Shown: in pieces, positions 1-4,990 of the stretch
Position numbering within the stretch: the stretch's first letter is position 1
How the letters are laid out: each line of letters begins with the position of its first letter
IMG/VR virus record: IMGVR_UViG_3300010885_045978
Span: 1-49,087 of that record
Length of the DNA: 49,087 nucleotides
Strand: one strand, 5' to 3'
Source: a virus
The notes under the pieces: generated by a model
Databases searched by the model: none
Told to the model about the DNA's origin: nothing
The model's input: only the letters and a program-made list of their open reading frames with translations
Position numbers and translations under genes: made by a program

Positions 1-7
1 ATGAATT

Positions 8-247
8 ATGGAAATGAAACAGGAAACACAAAAGATGAAGTCCGCTCACCCAGCTGCTGCTCGGTTCCCAATCATGTTTTCTATCGTGTCTTTGGTCTCT
101 ATGGAACGCAAAGAGAAGTTTGATTCTTACATGTTTGCTAAGTATCTATCGAAGCATCGTTCTTCAGACGTCAAGATCGCAGAATCTATGCTGGCAGAAA
201 TGACACGAGACCAGCGTATCTCTCTTGTTCGTAAGATGGGGTTTTGA
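8..247 (+). CDS. Hypothetical small protein (79 aa)
   Basis: I do not recognise this protein. It is 79 residues, basic, with a short hydrophobic stretch near residues 21-31 and a C-terminal half of charged helices (KIAESMLAEMTRDQRISLV) that looks like a normal soluble fold. The gene lies at the window edge, so its upstream signals cannot be read; ATG at 8 or at 14 are both possible. An overlapping 40-codon frame from base 1 to 120 is less convincing. It is followed after 2 bases by a tiny membrane peptide on the same strand, suggesting co-transcription. Function unknown. Confidence 0.55.
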   Translation: MEMKQETQKMKSAHPAAARFPIMFSIVSLVSMERKEKFDSYMFAKYLSKHRSSDVKIAESMLAEMTRDQRISLVRKMGF

Positions 248-249
248 TC

Positions 250-339
250 ATGGATAGAATCGCTCACGCTGCTATGAGTGCTGCTGCACTTCTCGCGTTC
301 TTCGGTATGGTTCTTGTAGCTATCGCTTTGAGTATGTAA
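250..339 (+). CDS. Single-pass membrane micropeptide (29 aa)
   Basis: A 29-codon ORF starts 2 bases after the previous stop. The product begins MDRIAHAAMS and continues with a hydrophobic run of about 18 residues ending at the stop, so it would be a single membrane span with a tiny N-terminal tail. There is no strong ribosome binding site of its own; the close spacing suggests translational coupling to the upstream gene. Such micropeptides are common in T4-like early regions. No function can be named, and chance is not excluded. Confidence 0.4.
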   Translation: MDRIAHAAMSAAALLAFFGMVLVAIALSM

Positions 340-467
340 TTAATGGGTGAAACACGGCAGTCCCGAGTAGTCCGAGCTTTGAACTCGTGAGTACCTATGC
401 GACAGTGGTTTAAATGGTGTGATGATGACCATAAGCGCACCAGCCAAAGAATTATTATGAGGACAAA
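340..467 (+). other. Intergenic stretch, no gene recognised
   Basis: This 128-base gap holds no convincing ORF. It contains short inverted repeats (GGTGTG at about 414 with CGCACC at about 436, and CGAG/CTCG around a 7-base loop CTTTGAA), but no T-arm or acceptor stem that would make a tRNA. A Shine-Dalgarno-like GAGGA lies just before the next ATG at 468. Confidence 0.4.
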
Positions 468-674
468 ATGAGTCGCAAGTTTAATCGTAAACCTCTTAAA
501 CTACCTGGTCTTGACTATAAGAAGTCATTTTATATTGGCATGGCATGGCCAATGACCAGTCAAGAGTATCTGGTATCTTTGACACCCAAGGGTTGGACCT
601 GTGAATGCTCAGGTTTTGTCTATCATGGTAAGTGTAAACATATAACACAGTGCCACACTAAAATGTGCGCATAA
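468..674 (+). CDS. Small SWIM-type zinc-finger protein (68 aa)
   Basis: The 68-residue basic protein ends in a compact metal-binding motif: C46-E-C48, seven residues, then C-K-H (CxCx7CxH in the WTCECSGF...GKCKHI segment). This is the SWIM zinc-finger signature, which in other proteins binds DNA or mediates protein contacts. Here it is almost the entire protein, with only a basic N-terminal arm (RKFNRKPLKLP). The start at 468 is preceded by GAGGA at a good distance. It stands directly upstream of the RNA gene cluster. A role in DNA or RNA binding is inference from the motif only. Confidence 0.7.
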   Translation: MSRKFNRKPLKLPGLDYKKSFYIGMAWPMTSQEYLVSLTPKGWTCECSGFVYHGKCKHITQCHTKMCA

Positions 675-677
675 ATA
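670..677 (+). promoter_or_regulatory. T4-type late promoter -10 element (CATAAATA)
   Basis: CATAAATA is one base from the T4 late consensus TATAAATA and matches the variant used by T4-like marine phages. It overlaps the end of the SWIM gene and sits 5 bases before the closing helix of the structured RNA at 682, so transcription would start almost at that RNA's 5' end. Confidence 0.5.
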
Positions 678-681
678 TTCA

Positions 682-844
682 TGCTGGGTCCGAGGCGAAG
701 ACCGCAAGACCCTAACTACCGAGGGATATCAGCACCCTAGCAATAGTGCACCGCACTGATAAGGCGGGAGTGGCGCAACCACGAAGGCACAGTCTAGGGG
801 GACAGGTTTCGACTAGTCCTTAAACGCGATGGTAGTACCCAGCA
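682..844 (+). ncRNA. Structured non-coding RNA of unknown family
   Basis: No ORF is visible, but the sequence closes on itself. Bases 682-689 (TGCTGGGT) pair perfectly with 837-844 (ACCCAGCA), and 715-720 (ACTACC) pairs with 831-836 (GGTAGT). The two helices are contiguous on the 3' side, as expected for coaxial stacking. Inside are local hairpins: 727-732 with 756-761 (TATCAG/CTGATA) and 770-773 with 779-782 (GTGG/CCAC, loop CGCAA). A late promoter-like box precedes it and tRNA-Ser starts 4 bases after it. I tried RNase P RNA, tmRNA, 6S RNA, group I intron and hammerhead patterns and none fits. Function unknown; a covariance search is needed to name it. Confidence 0.6.
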
Positions 845-848
845 ACAT

Positions 849-939
849 AGCGAGATGGCAGAGTGGCTGAATGCGGCGGTCTTGAAAACCGTTCTGGGTG
901 ATGAGCCCAGCGGGGGTTCAAATCCCTCTCTCGCTGCCA
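849..939 (+). tRNA. tRNA-Ser (anticodon UGA), CCA encoded
   Basis: The acceptor stem AGCGAGA (849-855) pairs fully with TCTCGCT (929-935), followed by discriminator G936 and an encoded CCA (937-939). The anticodon loop CTTGAAA (881-887) gives TGA at 883-885. The long variable arm CTGGG/CCCAG is the class II form expected of serine tRNA, and the T-loop is TTCAAAT. An encoded CCA is usual in phage tRNAs. It would decode UCA/UCG-type serine codons, useful in an AT-rich phage in a host with different codon use. Confidence 0.95.
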
Positions 940-944
940 ATTAT

Positions 945-1025
945 CGGAGGCAGGCTGCGTGGAGCAGGAGGTAGGAGTCCATACCTACACATCTCAAGTC
1001 TGGTTCAAATCCAGGACCTCCGCCA
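945..1025 (+). tRNA. tRNA-like element, isotype not assignable
   Basis: Bases 945-950 (CGGAGG) pair with 1017-1022 (CCTCCG), followed by CCA at 1023-1025. The T-arm is good: a 5-bp stem 999-1003/1011-1015 around the canonical loop TTCAAAT. A possible D-stem CTGC/GCAG (955-958/964-967) has only a 5-base loop. The anticodon arm AGGTA/TACCT has an 8-base loop without a clear anticodon. Acceptor pair 951-1016 is a mismatch, and if G1022 is the discriminator the stem is short. This is either a degenerate or unusual tRNA, or a tRNA-like RNA. It follows tRNA-Ser by 5 bases. Confidence 0.5.
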
Positions 1026-1031
1026 ATTTAT

Positions 1032-1151
1032 GTCAGTGGAGCCCATGTAGTCATGGGATTGGATTTAAGGCTGCGTCAAAGTGTGTGAGTCGGGAGCCCT
1101 AGCATGTCACACCCCAAACTATCCGGGTCTACGTCCGGACCACTGGCGCCA
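1032..1151 (+). ncRNA. Third closed RNA element ending in GCCA
   Basis: Bases 1032-1039 (GTCAGTGG) pair with 1140-1147 (CCACTGGC, one G-U), followed by G and CCA like a tRNA 3' end. Inside are hairpins CCCATG/CATGGG near 1042-1057, GTGTG/CACAC, and TCCGG/CCGGA (1122-1126/1135-1139, 8-base loop) where a T-arm would be, but without the TTC loop. At about 120 nt it is too long for a plain tRNA. It could be a tRNA with an insertion, a decayed tRNA, or a separate RNA. The 3' end of the homing endonuclease gene on the other strand overlaps its last 23 bases. Confidence 0.4.
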
Positions 1152-1728
1152 TATAATAATCACCCATACATCTTTTATTACAAAAATGCATTTTATACTT
1201 TTTTAATACATTAGGTTCTTTTTTGATAAGATTCTTACACCATGCACAAGAAGCATTTGCTTCTTTTTTTCTTTTAGAATTGTGAAATTTAGCAGAACAA
1301 GACCTAGAACAAAATCTTCTATTTTCACTAGGTGTACATTTTATATTTGATTTACAAAACAAACAGTTTAATATAATTTCTTTACACACTTTTGTTCTTA
1401 GTGAGTTTAATCTGTGTTTAGTTGCTTTTTCATTTTTGTTTATATGATCAAAGCCACCTTCTAGTGCATCTTCAAATTTTAGATTTGCGTATTCATTAGA
1501 TTCAACTATATTGTGTTCTTCACTATATTTTAAGGCAAATATATTGGCATCTATTGTGTTCTCAAATGAATATAGTTCTAAATTTATAGGTGTTGCTTTG
1601 TGCTTTTTAATATGATTAAGCCAACGAATACCAGAACCTTTATACGTTTCAGGATTTTTTTGAATAGTTTTACCGAAATACTTTAGATTGCAATGGGAAC
1701 ATTGCTTTACATACAAATAAATAAACAT
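1129..1728 (-). CDS. GIY-YIG homing endonuclease (Seg-like, free-standing)
   Basis: The N-terminus has the GIY-YIG nuclease layout: YLYVK at residues 4-8 in place of GIY, then YFGKT (the YIG element), then YKGSG followed by a helix WLNHIKKH, typical of phage Seg-type endonucleases. The C-terminal half has two small cysteine fingers (CLFC with CSRSC, and CAWC with CNKRC) likely to bind DNA. At 199 residues it has a usual length for a free-standing homing endonuclease. ATG at 1728 has AAGGAG six bases upstream, and a late promoter box on this strand lies at 1789-1796. It sits reversed inside the RNA cluster between a tRNA-like element and the tmRNA gene. Such genes spread into related phage genomes by cutting intron-less alleles; its target here is unknown. 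Confidence 0.85.
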   Translation of the reverse strand: MFIYLYVKQCSHCNLKYFGKTIQKNPETYKGSGIRWLNHIKKHKATPINLELYSFENTIDANIFALKYSEEHNIVESNEYANLKFEDALEGGFDHINKNEKATKHRLNSLRTKVCKEIILNCLFCKSNIKCTPSENRRFCSRSCSAKFHNSKRKKEANASCAWCKNLIKKEPNVLKKYKMHFCNKRCMGDYYMAPVVRT

Positions 1729-1788
1729 GCTGGGCTCCTTGTATGAGGACTAGAGTGGTTGGATGTTGATGCATCGTGAACCACATTC

Positions 1789-1802
1789 TATTTATATAAA
1801 TA
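1789..1802. promoter_or_regulatory. Overlapping divergent late promoters
   Basis: The 14-base string TATTTATATAAATA contains the exact T4 late box TATAAATA on the plus strand (1795-1802) and again on the minus strand (complement of 1789-1796). The plus copy points at the tmRNA gene starting about 1806; the minus copy points at the homing endonuclease starting at 1728. T4 late promoters need only this -10 box, recognised by gp55 with gp33 and the sliding clamp, so two can overlap. Confidence 0.7.
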
Positions 1803-1871
1803 AGTTTAATGGTCGTAAATTCGACTGTGAACCTGTCTGACACCCGGGAGGCATACCCGGCAGGTCCACCA

Positions 1872-1911
1872 GAAGATGCATAGAGATTTAGGTCTCTATG
1901 CATCTTCTTAT
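1872..1911 (+). other. Intervening hairpin removed from pre-tmRNA
   Basis: Between the acceptor CCA and the 5' G of the coding piece lies a perfect 16-bp hairpin: 1871-1886 pairs with 1893-1908 around loop TTTAGG. It joins the two tRNA-like halves, as in permuted tmRNA precursors, and would be cut out by 5' and 3' tRNA processing enzymes. It has no T-run, so it is not a terminator. Confidence 0.75.
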
Positions 1912-1994
1912 GGGCCTGAATGCATTCGACCAGCAGACTAGCAGAAAGATCGACTCGGTAAGACACGACCGCAAATCAGTCCAAAAATGTAAAT

Positions 1995-2030
1995 GTCAAC
2001 GACAATTACCCAATGGCAATGGCTGCGTAA
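1995..2030 (+). other. tmRNA tag-peptide reading frame
   Basis: The frame reads GTC AAC GAC AAT TAC CCA ATG GCA ATG GCT GCG TAA, giving VNDNYPMAMAA. With the tmRNA-borne alanine the tag would be AVNDNYPMAMAA. The NDNY core and the AA end match the tags of alphaproteobacteria, and the AA end is the ClpXP degron. The resume codon is taken as GTC by position; it could lie one codon away. Confidence 0.8.
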
Positions 2031-2142
2031 GCAACCCTAGTCGGAGTTTTCGTCAGGTTTTCTTGGCAACAGAATAAACCTGACACCTAAATACATCGTT
2101 CAGATATCTGAACATTCACACACATCACACACAGAGAAACCT

Positions 2143-2397
2143 ATGTCATTATCTCCATTTGAAATTCGTCTTGAACTGCTTAAGATTGCGAAAGAACTAG
2201 TTGTTGATGAGTATAACATTAAGAGAACTGCTCTAGAGCAGGAATGGTATGCTGCTATGGAAGTTGAAAAGAAACATTTCAATTCTTCAGATTCACTTAC
2301 TAAATATCCTACTCTACCAAAGTATCCTAGTGAGAAAGATATTATTAAAACAGCAAAACAACTTAATGATTTTATTTCTAAAGGAGATAAAAACTAG
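2143..2397 (+). CDS. Conserved small T4-like phage protein (84 aa)
   Basis: This 84-residue acidic helical protein begins MSLSPFEIRLELLKIAKEL, a start typical of a short protein family common in cyanophage-like T4 relatives, of unknown function. It is hydrophilic with no membrane segment or metal motif. The ATG at 2143 follows AGAGAAA. A weak late-type box CTAAATA at 2087-2093 lies just after the tmRNA 3' hairpin and could drive it, but readthrough from the tmRNA promoter is equally possible. Confidence 0.75.
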   Translation: MSLSPFEIRLELLKIAKELVVDEYNIKRTALEQEWYAAMEVEKKHFNSSDSLTKYPTLPKYPSEKDIIKTAKQLNDFISKGDKN

Positions 2398-2430
2398 GTA
2401 GGCACTGTGTTTATCTTACAGGAGATAAAC

Positions 2431-2496
2431 ATGTCACAACCTACATCTTTTCTACTCTTTGCGTTTACAGGTATCTTCACAAGACCTAAGAAGTAA
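2431..2496 (+). CDS. Hydrophobic micropeptide (21 aa)
   Basis: A 21-codon ORF (MSQPTSFLLFAFTGIFTRPKK) has a clear ribosome binding site, AGGAGATAAAC before ATG. The site lies partly in the loop of a 7-bp hairpin, GTTTATC/GATAAAC at about 2409-2430. The peptide has a short hydrophobic centre with a basic tail. It is too short to compare with any family; the ribosome site is the main argument for it. Confidence 0.4.
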   Translation: MSQPTSFLLFAFTGIFTRPKK

Positions 2497-2525
2497 AATG
2501 TAGGTGGGCAACCAGCCTTAAATGG

Positions 2526-2553
2526 TTGCAATTAATTCTCCTTATGTTATAAT
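2526..2553 (+). promoter_or_regulatory. Early promoter (TTGCAA, 16 bp, TATAAT)
   Basis: TTGCAA (2526-2531) and TATAAT (2548-2553) are 16 bp apart, with TG one base before the -10 (extended -10). The -35 is followed by TTAATTC, as in three other promoters of this window. The predicted start near 2560 argues that the downstream gene begins at ATG 2580, not 2559. Confidence 0.7.
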
Positions 2554-2579
2554 GAAATATGTTTGAAACGGAGAACAAC

Positions 2580-2783
2580 ATGCAATCAATCCCAAAGAAT
2601 CTTATTGAGACCCTCTATGAAGAGGCTCGTGTCAATGGCATTGCAGAAGAAAACTGTAATAGGTTTGTTCTAGGGTACCTCAAAGGTTACCTTGAGACTC
2701 TTGCCATAGTATGTCCAGAAACTCAAGATTATATGAAAAGAACAACAGAGTTTCTTCAAGCTCAACAAAAGGAGCGTGTCTGA
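2580..2783 (+). CDS. Hypothetical small helical protein (67 aa)
   Basis: I chose ATG 2580 because GGAG lies seven bases before it; the earlier ATG at 2559 would be at or before the transcription start of the promoter at 2526-2553. The product (MQSIPKNLIETLYEEARVN...) is a 67-residue acidic helical protein with no recognised motif. Its stop overlaps the start of the next gene (TGATG), so the two are translationally coupled. This is the first gene of a run leading to gp33, gp59 and gp32. Confidence 0.65.
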   Translation: MQSIPKNLIETLYEEARVNGIAEENCNRFVLGYLKGYLETLAIVCPETQDYMKRTTEFLQAQQKERV

Positions 2784-3235
2784 TGCATATTACTATTGGT
2801 AAGCATGGATATCATTTCAATACAAACGCTATTAAGATCATTGAAGAAAAGTATAATGCCAAGTACATGGGTTACTGGTGCACTAAGCGTAATGGTGGTG
2901 AGTCGTGGAATGAGGTTCCAGTAGATGTTTTCTACGTAGAGAACCCTGACACCTCTAAGGGTCACACAAACTACTTTGGCATGTTCCGCAAGGGTGAGAA
3001 TGTTCTTATCACAGATGCATCTTCATGCTTTAATGATACCATTACAGGTGTGCTTTGCCCTGATGGTGAAGTTGCTGTATCTCGTTACCGCCATGATTGT
3101 CGTGCTGCTGGCTCTGGTGCAATTGATGGTGGGCGTGATTATATGAAGCTCATCGGCGAAGCATGTCGCTACCCAAAGGTTCATGTTACTGTTGAAGGCG
3201 GTGAGTTTACCTTCAAGGAGCTAACGAATGCTTGA
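2783..3235 (+). CDS. Hypothetical protein (150 aa)
   Basis: The start at 2783 overlaps the previous stop and has AAAGGAG nine bases upstream; a longer frame from 2711 would run through the previous gene and is not needed. The 150-residue protein is mixed alpha/beta with four cysteines and an RYRHDCRAAGSG segment followed by a glycine-rich DGGRDY stretch. I do not recognise the family. It sits directly before gp33 and overlaps it by 8 bases, so it is probably expressed with the replication genes. Confidence 0.65.
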   Translation: MHITIGKHGYHFNTNAIKIIEEKYNAKYMGYWCTKRNGGESWNEVPVDVFYVENPDTSKGHTNYFGMFRKGENVLITDASSCFNDTITGVLCPDGEVAVSRYRHDCRAAGSGAIDGGRDYMKLIGEACRYPKVHVTVEGGEFTFKELTNA

Positions 3236-3461
3236 ACCTAAGATCAGAACACCTACAGAGTTTGCTGCTGCTATTGAAGAGCTAGTATGGCAACATGATA
3301 TTGAATATCTAGATGCTGTGATTCTTTATTGTGAGCAAAATAATATTGAAGTTGAAACTGCTGCATCTCTTATTAAGATGAATGCAAACATGAAAGGTAA
3401 GCTTCAATCTGAAGCAGAAGTCCTTAACTTCCTTCCTAAAATCTCAAGGTTGCCTATCTAA
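3228..3461 (+). CDS. gp33: Late transcription co-activator gp33
   Basis: The 77-residue acidic protein matches the gp33 pattern: a TPTEFAAAIEELV helix, then YLDAVILYCEQNNIEVETAASLI, then a lysine-rich helix and a hydrophobic C-terminal end (LNFLPKI). In T4, gp33 binds the host RNA polymerase beta flap and, through its C-terminus, the sliding clamp gp45, activating transcription from gp55-dependent late promoters. T4 gp33 is about 112 residues; cyanophage-type versions are shorter like this one. AAGGAG precedes the ATG. The order gp33-gp59-gp32 is the same as in T4. Late promoters are present in this window. Confidence 0.85.
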   Translation: MLEPKIRTPTEFAAAIEELVWQHDIEYLDAVILYCEQNNIEVETAASLIKMNANMKGKLQSEAEVLNFLPKISRLPI

Positions 3462-4045
3462 TGACACCATTTGAAGCATACGTATTGTATTGCGCTTTGA
3501 AGCAACACTTTACTAGTGCATCTTATGACTTTAATAAGTATCACGGTAAGGTAAAATTGTCTATAGAGAGTTTTGAAAAGCGTGGTGATAGGTTCTTTTA
3601 TGCTAAATTAGCTAAAAGAAAAGATCTAAAAGAGTATTTAATTGCTAATTTTATTGCCACAGGTCCTAAAATATGGGTTGGTGATCTAGTTAATAGTGTT
3701 GATGCAGAAACAATATTCATGAATTGGAAGAAAAGAACCCAATCATTGAGTTATTATTTTGAAGAAGACCTAAAAAACTGCTTGACAAACTTAGATGAAA
3801 ACCTTATTATTAGGGATAATCAGCATCCTCATCTATTAAAGTTGTTTCTTAGAAAGAAAATATCACTTGAGACTCTAATTATTCTGAATGAATTACTTGG
3901 ATTTTTCAAGCATTGGAATAAAAAACTCTCTGATGATATTATCTGGAAGGATGTCTATATAATTTGTGAGAAATATCGTCCATTCATGATGTATGATATC
4001 AATAAGATGAAAAAAATAGCTTTGAATATATTTGAACCAGCATAA
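3461..4045 (+). CDS. gp59: Helicase loader gp59
   Basis: The 194-residue basic, helical protein matches the T4 helicase-loading protein gp59 (217 residues). It shows the early Y-ALKQHF...YDFNKYHGK block, then FEKRGDRFFYAKLAKR, then ANFIATGPKIWVGDL, in the same order as T4. gp59 binds fork DNA and gp32 and loads the gp41 replicative helicase. The ATG overlaps the gp33 stop (TAATG), so translation is coupled. Its place between gp33 and gp32 is the T4 order, apart from the methyltransferase that follows. Confidence 0.88.
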   Translation: MTPFEAYVLYCALKQHFTSASYDFNKYHGKVKLSIESFEKRGDRFFYAKLAKRKDLKEYLIANFIATGPKIWVGDLVNSVDAETIFMNWKKRTQSLSYYFEEDLKNCLTNLDENLIIRDNQHPHLLKLFLRKKISLETLIILNELLGFFKHWNKKLSDDIIWKDVYIICEKYRPFMMYDINKMKKIALNIFEPA

Positions 4046-4053
4046 GGATTATC

Positions 4054-4947
4054 ATGTCAGAATACTTTACATTTAGTACAAATCCTACATCATCTATTCC
4101 TGAACCTCAGGCACCTATTTGGTCAGATTTCAATAATGAATCTGAAATGTCTAAGATGATGCTTCTTACAAAAGAATCTAATGACGCTAACTACTGGACA
4201 AACATGCGTCAGGTTCTAAATCATGATTTTAATACCTTGCCTAAGCATCGTTTCAAGGCATGGGCTTCTATCATGTCTATTCCTTTTATGTCCAGGACAA
4301 AGTTTTCAGAATGGATTAGGTTCGCACTTAATGCTTCTGCTAAAGATCCTTTGTATAGAGAGGCTCTACAAGAAACCTTTGTAGGATTATCAAAGGATGA
4401 CTTCCTTAATATCTATTCATTGGTTGATGATTTTCCAACAACGATGAATAGAGCTCAACATCTTGCACATCTTGTAATCTGTGGATATACTCCAGAGGTG
4501 CTATCTAAGATGGATACGATTGTTGAACTAGGTGCGGGTATCGGTGAGATGACTGATATCATCTATAAGCTAGGCTTCAAGGGTAAGTATATCATCTATG
4601 ACTTCCCAGAAGTCGGACAACTTCAGGCGTGGCATCATAAGCAACTAGGTTATGATAATGTGGTGTATACGTCTGATGTGAATGATCTGGTCAATGCTGA
4701 TCTATGTATTGCAACTTGGTCATTGACTGAAATGCCACTTGATCTTCGTGATGAGATTTTGGCAAAGATAGGTGAAACAAAGAATTGGTTGGTTGCTTAT
4801 TCCAACGAAATCTTTGGAATTGATAATGCTAAATACATTACTGAAGATTTTATTACTCGGTTCACAAATCATGATATGGAAATTATTCCTATTCCATTCA
4901 TTCCTTGGGACAAGGGAACACAATATCTTACAGTAAAATCACGATAA
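4054..4947 (+). CDS. SAM-dependent methyltransferase (putative sugar/small-molecule type)
   Basis: The C-terminal half is a class I methyltransferase fold: motif I VELGAGIGEM at residues 157-166, an acidic end of strand 2 in IIYDFPE (about 180-186), and a motif IV-like CIATWSLTEMP (218-228). The N-terminal 140 residues are helical. The layout, with FPE after strand 2 and TEMP, is like bacterial putative sugar O-methyltransferases rather than DNA methylases (no DPPY-type motif). AAGGA precedes ATG 4054. It interrupts the T4 gene order between gp59 and gp32, so it is probably an acquired gene. Substrate unknown. Confidence 0.75.
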   Translation: MSEYFTFSTNPTSSIPEPQAPIWSDFNNESEMSKMMLLTKESNDANYWTNMRQVLNHDFNTLPKHRFKAWASIMSIPFMSRTKFSEWIRFALNASAKDPLYREALQETFVGLSKDDFLNIYSLVDDFPTTMNRAQHLAHLVICGYTPEVLSKMDTIVELGAGIGEMTDIIYKLGFKGKYIIYDFPEVGQLQAWHHKQLGYDNVVYTSDVNDLVNADLCIATWSLTEMPLDLRDEILAKIGETKNWLVAYSNEIFGIDNAKYITEDFITRFTNHDMEIIPIPFIPWDKGTQYLTVKSR

Positions 4948-4990
4948 AAACATACAATCATACAAACATCAAAACATACGGAGAACTAAT
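4948..4990 (+). promoter_or_regulatory. Unstructured A/C-rich gp32 leader, possible autoregulatory operator
   Basis: The 43 bases before gp32 are almost free of G until the ribosome site CGGAG and repeat the word ACATAC/ACATC several times. In T4, gp32 represses its own translation by cooperative binding to an unstructured leader next to the ribosome site; this leader has the right character. No pseudoknot was found by eye. Confidence 0.4.

Larger units (their letters stand above)
1806..2088 (+). ncRNA. ssrA: Circularly permuted (two-piece) tmRNA
   Basis: The tRNA-like halves are in permuted order. The acceptor piece ends CAGGTCC-A-CCA at 1861-1871. A 40-base intervening hairpin follows. The coding piece starts GGGCCTG (1912-1918), which pairs with CAGGTCC to give a 7-bp acceptor stem with one G-U, then continues into the tmRNA 5' hallmark ATTCGAC (1924-1930). 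Helix P2 can form between 1934-1938 (CAGAC) and 1835-1839 (GTCTG). The tag frame 1995-2030 reads VNDNYPMAMAA-stop. A 9-bp hairpin at 2052-2060/2076-2084 closes the 3' side. The T-stem is CCGGG/CCCGG but its loop AGGCATA is not the standard TTCGAAT type. Ends are approximate. tmRNA with SmpB rescues stalled ribosomes and tags the nascent protein for proteolysis; no smpB is in the window, so host SmpB would be used. A late promoter at 1795 precedes it. Confidence 0.85.

Noticed and set aside
340-460. Possible tRNA-Gln from a CTTTGAA anticodon-like loop with a CGAG/CTCG stem
   Set aside because: No acceptor stem or T-arm could be built around it.
797-813. GGGGGACAGGTTTCGAC resembling a conventional tmRNA 5' end
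   Set aside because: No tag frame or matching acceptor follows; the bases are better explained inside the closed RNA element 682-844.
1871-1910. Transcription terminator
   Set aside because: The strong hairpin has no T-run and lies exactly between the two tmRNA halves.
1670-1966. 98-codon minus-strand ORF across the tmRNA acceptor piece
   Set aside because: It runs through the tmRNA, the late promoters and the endonuclease start, and has no protein-like pattern.
2711-2782. Longer start for the 150-residue protein
   Set aside because: It would overlap the previous gene by 73 bases; ATG 2783 has AAAGGAG and a coupled TGATG junction.
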